Origin: Candidatus Pelagibacterales bacterium
Lineage (GTDB): Bacteria; Pseudomonadota; Alphaproteobacteria; Pelagibacterales; AG-422-B15
Assembly: GCA_016777745.1 (NCBI GenBank)
Contig: JADHQX010000076.1
Span: 1-6,637 of the forward strand
DNA length: 6,637 nucleotides
Direction: 5' to 3'
Both the position numbers and the translations under genes were made by a program. Under the pieces are notes generated by a model. That model worked only from the letters and a program-made list of their open reading frames with translations, was not told the DNA's origin and searched no databases. Shown piece by piece: positions 1 to 6,443 of this stretch. The first letter of the stretch is position 1, and the number at the start of each line of letters is the position of its first letter.

Positions 1-446
1 CTATTTTAGATCCATTTTTTGGCACTGGTACTACTGGCGCAGTGGCAAAAAGGTTATGTAGAAATTTCATAGGTATTGAAAGAGAAGCTAAGTATATTTC
101 ATTCGCAAAAAATCGAATAGCTAAAATCATTCCATATGACAATGACTCTATAGCTATCACTACATCTAAAAAAGCTGAGCCACGAGTTCCTTTTGGGTGG
201 CTTGTAGAAAGAAAATTGATTGAGCCTGGTGATAATCTTTATGATTCAGCAAAAAAATATAAAGCAAAAGTCAGGGCCGACGGTTCCATAGCTTATAACA
301 AAAATACTGGTTCTATTCATCAAATTGGTGCACAAGTTCAAGATGCCCAGGCCTGTAATGGATGGACATTTTGGCATTTTGATGTTGAGGGTGAATTAAA
401 GCCAATTGATTTACTCAGACAACAAATTCGATCAGAATTAAACTAA
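1..446 (+). CDS. ccrM: CcrM-type adenine-N6 DNA methyltransferase (GANTC), 3' part only
   Basis: The gene enters from the left edge with codons in frame from nt 3; 147 residues are visible, roughly the last 40% of a family that is usually about 360 residues. Nt 9-35 encode DPFFGTGTT, the FxGxG-type SAM-binding motif. In beta-class N6-adenine methyltransferases this motif lies after the catalytic DPPY motif, which would therefore be upstream of the window. From about nt 180 to the stop runs the C-terminal domain typical of CcrM (VPFGWLVE, KAKVRADGS, GSIHQIGA, NGWTFWHF, DLLRQQIR), known in Caulobacter to be needed for DNA recognition. The family methylates adenine in GANTC and links gene expression to passage of the replication fork. 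A GTG at nt 42 is not the start, because the SAM motif reads through it. The TAA stop interlocks with the TAG stop of mutY on the other strand. Identification is firm; GANTC specificity is inferred from family. Confidence 0.93.
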   Translation, partial: ILDPFFGTGTTGAVAKRLCRNFIGIEREAKYISFAKNRIAKIIPYDNDSIAITTSKKAEPRVPFGWLVERKLIEPGDNLYDSAKKYKAKVRADGSIAYNKNTGSIHQIGAQVQDAQACNGWTFWHFDVEGELKPIDLLRQQIRSELN

Positions 447-1534
447 ATTAAATTATTATCTACCAAAATTTTCTTTGTAAGCGTTACTAGTGGATATTTA
501 TGTAATGCTTTTATACTTACCCATTTAAAGTCCTTATCAAACAAATCTATTTTAAGGCTTATATTTGCCGTATAAGTTTCATTTAGTAAATTTATATGAC
601 TGAATTTATAATTAATTTTTTTTCCAGTTTCAGACCATTTTGCTTTAAATGGTGCTTGGGATAAAAGTTTTTTATTATTACTTTGATTAATCCAATCGCT
701 AGATGGAAGCTGCCACATATTTTTTAACAGACTTTCATTTTTTCTTTTAGCAATTAACACTAAATTATTCTTATCGATTGCCAGAAAAGAAGCGCACCTT
801 AAGTTTTTTTTATTAGTTTGAGTTTTTGCTTCAGGTATTTCTAAAACAAGCCCCTGTTTTAGAGATAAACAACTATGACTCACTATGCAATCACTACAAC
901 TAGATTGTCTTGGTGTGCATATTAAGGCCCCAAACTCCATAATCGCTTGAGAATAGTTTGCGTTACCTTTATTTGGAGTTAAATATTTAGCCAATAAAGA
1001 TATATCTTTTTCATTATCTTTAAGCTTTCCACTGAGAGCAAAAAATCTTGCTATTACTCGCTTAACATTTCCATCTATGACAGTTGCTTTTTTATCAAAT
1101 CCAATCGATCTAATTGCAGCCGAAGCATACGATCCAATTCCGGGCAAAGAAAGTAAGTCATCTAAATTATTTGGAATGATACCATTGTAATCTAAATCAA
1201 TTATTTTTGCTGACTTAAGCAAGTTTCTTCCCCGACTATAATACCCTAATCCTTGCCAATATTTTAAAATTTCATTTTCAGATGCTTTTGCTAAAGATTT
1301 AATATCTGGCCATTTAGCAATAAACCTTTCAAAATAAGGTATTACTGTCTTAACTCCTGTTTGTTGTAACATAAATTCACTAACTAAGATTTTATAGGGA
1401 TAATTGGGGTCTTCTTTGTTACATCTCCATGGTAATTGCCTTGAGTTTTTAAGGTACCATTTCTTTAAATCTTTACTAAAAATTAATTTAGATTGCTCAA
1501 GATCATGATAAGGTAATTTTAAATTAGTATTCAT
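443..1534 (-). CDS. mutY: Adenine DNA glycosylase MutY
   Basis: This 363-residue protein is close to the usual MutY length (about 350). MutY removes adenine mispaired with 8-oxoguanine, preventing G:C to T:A transversions. Visible in order: LPWR (34-37); the catalytic segment SEFMLQQT with Glu53; GLGYYSRGRNLL (95-106); the helix-hairpin-helix loop LPGIGSYA (130-137); VIDGNVKRV with the catalytic Asp154; and a 4Fe-4S ligand set Cys206, 213, 216, 222 with exact C-X6-C-X2-C-X5-C spacing. The C-terminal part (about 245-363) is the NUDIX-like 8-oxoG recognition domain, with the FSH loop at 311-313; it need not keep a catalytic Nudix box. The ATG at 1534-1532 is the only Met before the catalytic segment. 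It overlaps the start codon of the divergent DUF721 gene by 2 nt, and the stop overlaps ccrM by 4 nt. No Shine-Dalgarno sequence is evident upstream. Confidence 0.96.
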   Translation of the reverse strand: MNTNLKLPYHDLEQSKLIFSKDLKKWYLKNSRQLPWRCNKEDPNYPYKILVSEFMLQQTGVKTVIPYFERFIAKWPDIKSLAKASENEILKYWQGLGYYSRGRNLLKSAKIIDLDYNGIIPNNLDDLLSLPGIGSYASAAIRSIGFDKKATVIDGNVKRVIARFFALSGKLKDNEKDISLLAKYLTPNKGNANYSQAIMEFGALICTPRQSSCSDCIVSHSCLSLKQGLVLEIPEAKTQTNKKNLRCASFLAIDKNNLVLIAKRKNESLLKNMWQLPSSDWINQSNNKKLLSQAPFKAKWSETGKKINYKFSHINLLNETYTANISLKIDLFDKDFKWVSIKALHKYPLVTLTKKILVDNNLI

Positions 1535-2009
1535 GGTATATAAAAAAAGACATTACGGATTAAATTCATTATCCAAGTTTCTTCCAGAAGAAGCAAAAAA
1601 AATTTTGAAAAAAAGAGGTTTTTTTGAAATTGAGCTTTTAAAATCATGGAGAGAGATTGTTGGAGAAGAGTACTATAAATTATCAAAACCTAATAAAATC
1701 AAAAAATCACAAGTAAGCTTAAAAGATACTGCCACGTTACAATTAAAAGTAGACCCCACTATTGCTTTTGCGATTGAACATGACCAAACTAAGATCATGT
1801 CGAAAATTAATGGTTTTTTTGGATATAAAGCAATTAATAAAATAGAGATTATTCAAGAACGCATGGAGATGGATTCTCTTACATTAAATGATAACAACAA
1901 GTTAGATGAAGAAGTTCATATTGATTCTAATAGATTTAAAGAACTTGCAGATCATCCAAGTTTGCAAACAAGTTTTCAAAAAATATTAAATAAAGTTAAA
2001 AAAAGTTAA
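1533..2009 (+). CDS. DUF721 / DciA-family protein (putative replicative helicase loader)
   Basis: This 158-residue, lysine-rich protein matches the DUF721 family as found beside mutY and smc in alphaproteobacteria. The N-terminal domain (about 25-110) has the family pattern KRGFFEIELLKSW with Trp39, then EIVGEEYYKLSKP, a beta-rich core (ATLQLKVDP, AFAIEHDQ) and INGFFGYKAINKIEIIQ. A variable acidic linker (about 112-135) leads to a conserved-looking C-terminal helix (DHPSLQTSFQKILNKV). DUF721 members characterised as DciA load or regulate DnaB in bacteria lacking DnaC/DnaI. That role is inferred here, since only family-level similarity is visible. The ATG lies inside the mutY start (shared CATG at 1532-1535), leaving no 5' leader outside mutY. 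AAGG at 1510-1513 is too distant to be a normal ribosome binding site. Homopolymers A8, A7 and T7 lie at 1595-1625 but the frame is intact. Confidence 0.85.
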   Translation: MVYKKRHYGLNSLSKFLPEEAKKILKKRGFFEIELLKSWREIVGEEYYKLSKPNKIKKSQVSLKDTATLQLKVDPTIAFAIEHDQTKIMSKINGFFGYKAINKIEIIQERMEMDSLTLNDNNKLDEEVHIDSNRFKELADHPSLQTSFQKILNKVKKS

Positions 2010-2062
2010 ATTTCTGACACAATTTTATCTACAATAATTATCTAAGAGGATTGAGATTCTGC

Positions 2063-2094
2063 TGTATAATTATGCAAGAATTGAGTATATTCAA
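2063..2094. repeat. Two adjacent 14-bp imperfect palindromes
   Basis: TGTATAATTATGCA (2063-2076) and TTGAGTATATTCAA (2081-2094) each read the same on both strands at 12 of 14 positions. Their centres are 18 bp apart, and the first covers the TATAAT box. They could be operator half-sites for a dimeric regulator of the downstream run, but they are not copies of one another and AT-rich sequence readily gives such symmetry. No known operator is recognised. Confidence 0.2.
2065..2070 (+). promoter_or_regulatory. Candidate -10 box for the dsbA-like/smc/atp run
   Basis: A perfect TATAAT lies in the 137-nt gap between the DUF721 gene and the dsbA-like gene, the only sizeable non-coding stretch upstream of the tight + strand run. 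No good -35 box sits 16-18 nt upstream: TTGAGA at 2051-2056 is only 8 nt away and TTATCT at 2038-2043 is 21 nt away. An alternative pair is TAAACA (2107-2112) with TATAGA (2130-2135), spacer 17, each matching consensus at 4 of 6 positions. In such AT-rich DNA a lone TATAAT can arise by chance. The location is persuasive but the sequence only moderately so. Confidence 0.3.
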
Positions 2095-2146
2095 CATATT
2101 GTGCATTAAACATCGCATAAAGCACTAAATATAGATAAACGGCCAA

Positions 2147-2779
2147 ATGAACTACATTATAAGAATATTAATTTTTTTCTCTCTTTTAGCATCAACTACT
2201 GTGCTTGCTAAAAATAAGTGGAACTTTGATAGTAATAACAATCTTGTTGAACCAATAATTATTGGCAACATAGATGCTGAAGTTAACATCATAGAATATA
2301 GATCATTAACTTGTAGTCATTGTGCAGAATTTGCAAGTAACGGCTTTGTTCATTTAAAAGAAAAGTATATTGATACCGGTCTAGTTAGTTTTGAATTAAG
2401 ACCTTTTCCATTAAATGCTGTTGATCTAAATGCATTTAAACTGCTTTATTGTGCATCAAAAGAAAACTTTCATAAATTGGATAAAACACTTCTAAAAAAT
2501 CAATCCAAGTGGATTGATACTAGTGACCAAGAAAAAGTTTTAGAAAATAGTACTGCCGCACTTACAAAGCAGGCTGCACTATTTGGAGTTTCAAGTGAAG
2601 ATTATAAATCTTGTCTAGAAAATGAAGAGATTACAAATTTTATATTAAAAAGTCGTATTGATGCAGTCAAAGAGCATCAAGTTAATTCAACTCCATCATT
2701 TTTAATAAATGGTGATCTGTATGCTGGAAGTTTATCTGCTGATAGAATTGATGAACTGCTAGAAGGTTATCTTAATTAG
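2147..2779 (+). CDS. DsbA-like periplasmic thiol:disulfide oxidoreductase (thioredoxin fold)
   Basis: This 210-residue protein begins with a signal peptide: a short N region with Arg6, a hydrophobic core (about 7-20) and probable cleavage after VLA at 19-21, so it should act in the periplasm. The active site is Cys56-Ser-His-Cys59 in YRSLTCSHCAEF, the CXXC of the DsbA/thioredoxin-like superfamily. The cis-proline loop follows at STPSFLING with Pro183. Between them lies a helical insert (about 92-170) as in DsbA-type folds. Cys102 and Cys156 could form a second disulfide. The likely role is introducing or shuffling disulfides in exported proteins; the substrate and redox partner are not visible, and no dsbB lies in the window. 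It is the first gene of the tight + strand run, its stop only 2 nt before smc. No Shine-Dalgarno sequence precedes the ATG. Alphaproteobacteria often have such a gene just upstream of smc. DsbA versus a DsbG/DsbC-like isomerase role is unresolved. Confidence 0.88.
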   Translation: MNYIIRILIFFSLLASTTVLAKNKWNFDSNNNLVEPIIIGNIDAEVNIIEYRSLTCSHCAEFASNGFVHLKEKYIDTGLVSFELRPFPLNAVDLNAFKLLYCASKENFHKLDKTLLKNQSKWIDTSDQEKVLENSTAALTKQAALFGVSSEDYKSCLENEEITNFILKSRIDAVKEHQVNSTPSFLINGDLYAGSLSADRIDELLEGYLN

Positions 2780-2781
2780 AT

Positions 2782-5376
2782 ATGAAATTTAAAAAAATAA
2801 AAGTTACTGGCTTTAAGTCTTTTGTTGACCCAACTGAAATAACTATTGAAGAGGGTCTTACGGGCATAGTTGGTCCCAACGGATGTGGCAAGTCAAATGT
2901 TGTTGAGTCATTACGATGGTGTATGGGTGAAACTTCTCCTAAGAGTATGAGAAGCACAGGAATGGAAGATGTAATATTTTCTGGAACATCAGATAGGCCT
3001 GCTAGAAATAATGCAGAAGTAACAATATCTCTAGATAACAAAGATAGAACTGCTCCCGCAGAATTTAATGAAGAAGAAGAAATACAAATTAAGAGAAAGA
3101 TTGAAAAAGACCGTGGATCTGAGTATCGAATTAACGGTAAAGAAGTGCGAGCTAGAGATGTTCAAAGGCTATTTGCAGATCTTTCAACTGGAGCCCATTC
3201 TCCATCTTTAATAAGTCAAGGTAGAGTTGGCGCTCTAATAAATGCAAAGCCTATTGATCGAAGAGCTGTATTAGAAGAAGCTGCGGGTATTTCTGGTCTG
3301 CACTCTAGACGGCATGAAGCAGAGTTAAAACTTAAAGCCGCAGAAACAAACTTACAGAGACTTAAAGATATAATGAGACAGCTTAACTCTCAAATAACTA
3401 ATCTAAAAAAGCAAGCACAGCAGGCAGAAACATATAAAACAATATCTTCTGAGATAAACCGTCTCGAAGGCGTTGTGATGTATCTTAAGTGGTACAATTT
3501 AAAAGAATCTTTTGAAAAATCTAATGAGAATTTACAGTCAAGTGAATCTGAGATTCGAAAATATACACTAGAAGTAACTCAAGCTACAACAAGTCAGGCA
3601 AAAGCTAATGAAAAAATTCAACCCTTGCGAGAGAAAGAAATTGAAGCAGCAGCTAAACTTAATAGGATTAATCTTGAACGAGAATCCTTAGATCATGAAG
3701 AAGAAAGAATAAAGGAAGCAAAGAATAATCTAGAAAGAACAATCCAACAAATTATAGGTGATTTTGAGAGAGAGCAATTTCAACTAAAGGATGCTTCAAA
3801 AGATCTTGAAATTTTAAATGCTAAGAAAAATCATACTGATAACGATCAAGGTATTCATGAAGTGGATAATGAAAAAATAGATTCCTTGAAAGAAGAAAAA
3901 GATCAGCTTGAAGTTCAAATTGCTGACTTAGAAAAAAATATAGAACAATATAATACAATTAAAAACTCAAAAAGAGATGACTGGCAAAGAACAATAGTTT
4001 CGAATGAAAACATAATGTCTAGGCAATCAACTCTTAAAGAAGTTGAAGGATATGATGATACATCAAACTGGACAAAAATATTTACTGATAAATTTTACGC
4101 AAGTTTAAGTGAAATATCTCAAAAAGTATCTGAGGCTGAAGAGATTTCTAATAAAGCAAAGACAGCTTACGAAAAGGCTAGCAATGACGCCAAAGATGCA
4201 GCAACGCTATCATTGGAACTAAGAGAAAAGCTAAGACAAAAAGATATTGAACAAAAATATAGTGATTGGACTTATGAATTCCAAAGACTTAATAAATCTA
4301 TAAAATCTGCAAATGAACATATTGAAGAACTTACTTTAAGAAAAAAGAAATCAGAAGAAGAGTTAAAAAAGATTTCTAGTCGTCCTGAAGAAATTGCTCA
4401 GCGCAGAGGTCAATTAATTGAGACTAAAGGCTTTGCTGAAACTGAAAGACAATTTGCAGCTGACAGACTTGCTGAAGCTGATAATGAATTAAAAAAAATT
4501 GAAGGTAGCTTAAGAAGTGCTCAAAATGATCTTGCTAATATTAGAGAGTCAAAAGGACGAACAGAAGCTACAAAAGAACTTGCTGAATCAAGATTAAAAG
4601 AATTAGACGAAGAATCTCAAGAAAAGTTTTATTGCAAACCTCAAAATATAATTCAAAAGTTAGAAATTACAGATGACTTGGAGGCAATGCGATTTAATAT
4701 GGATAGAAACGAAGCTAAGCTAGATAGACTAAAACAACAACGTGAGACAATGGGTGCTGTCAATTTAAGAGCGGATTTAGAGACAAAAGAGATAGATGAT
4801 GAGTTAGAAACTATGAGCACAGAAAAAAATGAGTTAGATGCTGCAATTAAGAAGATGAGAGAATCTATTGAGGAATTAAATAAAGAAGGGCGAGCTCGAT
4901 TACTAAAAGCCTTTGATACAGTAAATAATCATTTTAAGGATGTTTTTGTTAAACTATTTAATGGTGGTAAAGCTCATCTTGAACTAGTTGATGCAGATGA
5001 CCCTCTCGATGCTGGACTTGAAATGATGGTAAGTCCTCCAGGTAAAAAATTGCAATCAATGTCTTTACTTTCAGGAGGTGAGCAAGCTTTAACAGCTATG
5101 TCTTTAATTTTTGCAATTTTCCTTACAAACCCATCACCAATTTGTGTATTGGATGAAGTTGATGCACCCTTAGATGATGCTAATGTTGAGAGATTCTGTA
5201 ACTTACTAGACGATATTAGCGCTAAAACTCAAACTAAATTTATGATTATAACTCACCATGCCTTAACCATGTCTAGAATGGATAGATTATTTGGCGTTAC
5301 CATGGCTGAAAGAGGTGTAAGTCAAATAGTATCTGTAGATTTAAAGCGTGCTGAGGAAATTGGCGCCGTTGCTTAA
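2782..5376 (+). CDS. smc: SMC chromosome organisation ATPase, short form without a recognisable hinge
   Basis: SMC proteins are ABC-type ATPases that, with ScpA/ScpB, compact and help segregate the chromosome. The N-terminal head has Walker A GPNGCGKS (31-38), FSGTSDRP (66-73) and the Q-loop SQGRVG with Gln146, followed by LEEAAGISGLHSRRHEAELK. The C-terminal head has GAVNLRA (658-664), the signature LSGGEQ (763-768), Walker B VLDE with Asp791-Glu792, DAPLDD, and the H-loop ITHH with His825. All ATPase motifs are intact. The coiled-coil arms run about 172-415 and 445-655. At 864 residues the protein is about 300 shorter than typical bacterial SMCs, and the tip (about 415-445, around EGYDDTSNW) is far too short for the usual globular hinge of well over 100 residues. 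There is no CXXC zinc hook, so it is not Rad50/SbcC. SAR11-type SMCs are, from memory, similarly short. The start is 2 nt after the dsbA-like stop; the stop overlaps the atpI ATG in TAATG. Confidence 0.95.
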   Translation: MKFKKIKVTGFKSFVDPTEITIEEGLTGIVGPNGCGKSNVVESLRWCMGETSPKSMRSTGMEDVIFSGTSDRPARNNAEVTISLDNKDRTAPAEFNEEEEIQIKRKIEKDRGSEYRINGKEVRARDVQRLFADLSTGAHSPSLISQGRVGALINAKPIDRRAVLEEAAGISGLHSRRHEAELKLKAAETNLQRLKDIMRQLNSQITNLKKQAQQAETYKTISSEINRLEGVVMYLKWYNLKESFEKSNENLQSSESEIRKYTLEVTQATTSQAKANEKIQPLREKEIEAAAKLNRINLERESLDHEEERIKEAKNNLERTIQQIIGDFEREQFQLKDASKDLEILNAKKNHTDNDQGIHEVDNEKIDSLKEEKDQLEVQIADLEKNIEQYNTIKNSKRDDWQRTIVSNENIMSRQSTLKEVEGYDDTSNWTKIFTDKFYASLSEISQKVSEAEEISNKAKTAYEKASNDAKDAATLSLELREKLRQKDIEQKYSDWTYEFQRLNKSIKSANEHIEELTLRKKKSEEELKKISSRPEEIAQRRGQLIETKGFAETERQFAADRLAEADNELKKIEGSLRSAQNDLANIRESKGRTEATKELAESRLKELDEESQEKFYCKPQNIIQKLEITDDLEAMRFNMDRNEAKLDRLKQQRETMGAVNLRADLETKEIDDELETMSTEKNELDAAIKKMRESIEELNKEGRARLLKAFDTVNNHFKDVFVKLFNGGKAHLELVDADDPLDAGLEMMVSPPGKKLQSMSLLSGGEQALTAMSLIFAIFLTNPSPICVLDEVDAPLDDANVERFCNLLDDISAKTQTKFMIITHHALTMSRMDRLFGVTMAERGVSQIVSVDLKRAEEIGAVA

Positions 5377-5663
5377 TGCCAGAAGAAAAAATAAAACTTA
5401 AAAATTTAGAAAAAAGAATCGATGCTGCCAAAGATCATATAGCTGAGAAAAATTCACCAAATATTAAGCCCTCCCCACTTGGACAAGTAATGAAATTGGC
5501 GGTAGAAATTGTCGCAGCTATGGCCATTGGTCTTGGGATTGGCTTGATTCTTGATAACTATTTTAGTACTAGGCCTTTATTCACAATTATCTTCTTTTTA
5601 CTCGGAAGTTTGGCAGGAATATTAAATGTTTTTAGGGTTGCAAAATCCATGCAAAATAACTAA
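5376..5663 (+). CDS. atpI: ATP synthase assembly protein AtpI
   Basis: This 95-residue protein has a charged, probably cytoplasmic N-terminus (1-36) and two transmembrane helices (about 38-60 and 67-87). The family pattern is clear: VEIVAAMAIGLGIGLILD, a short loop with STRPLF, then a glycine-containing second helix ending in GILNVFR. AtpI/AtpZ-family proteins are encoded first in F0 operons and help assemble the c-ring or support Mg2+ handling; they are not structural subunits of the finished enzyme. The ATG shares its A with the smc stop (TAATG, 5374-5378), so translation is probably coupled to smc. GAGGAA at 5353-5358 is too far upstream to be a normal ribosome binding site. The atpB gene follows after 11 nt. 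Assignment rests on pattern plus position in front of atpB and atpE. Confidence 0.9.
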   Translation: MPEEKIKLKNLEKRIDAAKDHIAEKNSPNIKPSPLGQVMKLAVEIVAAMAIGLGIGLILDNYFSTRPLFTIIFFLLGSLAGILNVFRVAKSMQNN

Positions 5664-5674
5664 AAAATACAACA

Positions 5675-6424
5675 ATGGCCGCTGAAAAAACACCAAATTT
5701 AATTGATCCAATTCACCAGTTTGTAATAACTAAGATTGCAGATATTCAAATTGGAGGAGTAGATATTTCTTTTACGAATTCATCTCAATTTATGGTCATA
5801 TCTACAATAGCTATTATGTTCTTTTTTATGTTAGGTCTTTCCAAAAGATCGATAATTCCAAATAGATTTCAGATTATGTGTGAACTCTCATATGAGTTTA
5901 TTGCTGATTTATTAAGAACAAATGTTGGTGATCAGGGAAGAGCTTTTTTTCCTTTTGTGTTTTCTTTATTTATGTTTATTTTTTTCTGTAACTTAATTGG
6001 ACTAGTTCCCTATTCATTTACCGTAACAAGTCATTTTGCAGTAACCTTTGCATTCGCAGGTTTAATTTTCATTGGCGTTACCGTTTTAGGTTTTGCAAAG
6101 AATGGATTTGGCTATCTAAAAATGTTTTATCCTAGTGGAGTACCTATTTATATGGCTCCTATAATTATACCAATCGAAATTATCTCTTATCTATCTAGGC
6201 CTGTGGCACTTTCAGTGCGTCTAATGGCTAACATGCTTGCTGGACATAGCATCATCAAGATTTTTGCTGGCTTCATTGTAATGATGGGATTTTTTGGCAT
6301 AATACCTTTAGCTGGTCTCGTTGCCATCTATGCACTTGAAACTTTTATAGCTTTTTTACAAGCTTACATATTTACAATACTAACATGCATTTATTTAAAT
6401 GATGCCCTACATCCGCATCATTAA
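5675..6424 (+). CDS. atpB: F0F1 ATP synthase subunit a (AtpB)
   Basis: This 249-residue membrane protein forms the proton half-channels beside the c-ring. Several hydrophobic helices are visible (about 37-55, 92-112, 121-141, 160-175, 188-210 and 211-238). The key motif is SVRLMANMLAGH, in which Arg182 corresponds to the essential Arg210 of E. coli subunit a; it follows SYLSRPVALS in the usual way. FLQAYIFTILTCIYL (228-241) is the conserved last helix, with Gln229 at the position of E. coli Gln252. His191 after AGH occupies the position of E. coli Glu219, a substitution common in alphaproteobacteria and mitochondria. FFPFVFSLFMFIFFCNLIGL (91-110) and TVTSHFAVTFA are also typical of subunit a. 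It lies 11 nt after atpI without a Shine-Dalgarno sequence and 37 nt before atpE. The F1 genes are absent, as expected where alphaproteobacteria keep F0 and F1 in separate operons. Confidence 0.97.
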   Translation: MAAEKTPNLIDPIHQFVITKIADIQIGGVDISFTNSSQFMVISTIAIMFFFMLGLSKRSIIPNRFQIMCELSYEFIADLLRTNVGDQGRAFFPFVFSLFMFIFFCNLIGLVPYSFTVTSHFAVTFAFAGLIFIGVTVLGFAKNGFGYLKMFYPSGVPIYMAPIIIPIEIISYLSRPVALSVRLMANMLAGHSIIKIFAGFIVMMGFFGIIPLAGLVAIYALETFIAFLQAYIFTILTCIYLNDALHPHH

Positions 6425-6443
6425 AGATATTAATTAATTATAA

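Noticed and set aside
42..446. Separate small gene starting at GTG 42
   Set aside because: The same frame is open to nt 3 and encodes the SAM-binding motif DPFFGTGTT across this point, so it is the tail of ccrM.
443..446. Bidirectional terminator between convergent ccrM and mutY
   Set aside because: No stable G+C-containing hairpin is visible around the overlapping stop codons.
1430..1532. CtrA-type TTAA-N7-TTAA sites upstream of DUF721
   Set aside because: TTAA tetramers occur but I find no pair with the 7-nt spacing; single occurrences are expected in such AT-rich sequence.
2101..2125. GTGC...GCAC inverted repeat as a leader hairpin
   Set aside because: The stem is only 4 bp with a 17-nt loop and cannot be extended in either direction.
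2772..3041. Open frame of 89 codons on the - strand over the smc 5' end
   Set aside because: It lies wholly opposite the Walker A region of smc and the dsbA-like/smc junction, resembles no known family, and is best explained as a shadow of the strongly conserved + strand gene.
2782..5376. Rad50/SbcC-type ATPase instead of SMC
   Set aside because: There is no CXXC zinc hook at the coiled-coil tip, and the head motifs and GAVNLRA segment are those of SMC.
2782..5376. Frameshift or internal stop explaining the short SMC
   Set aside because: One continuous frame carries both head halves and both arms, so a frameshift cannot explain the missing hinge; an in-frame loss is needed.
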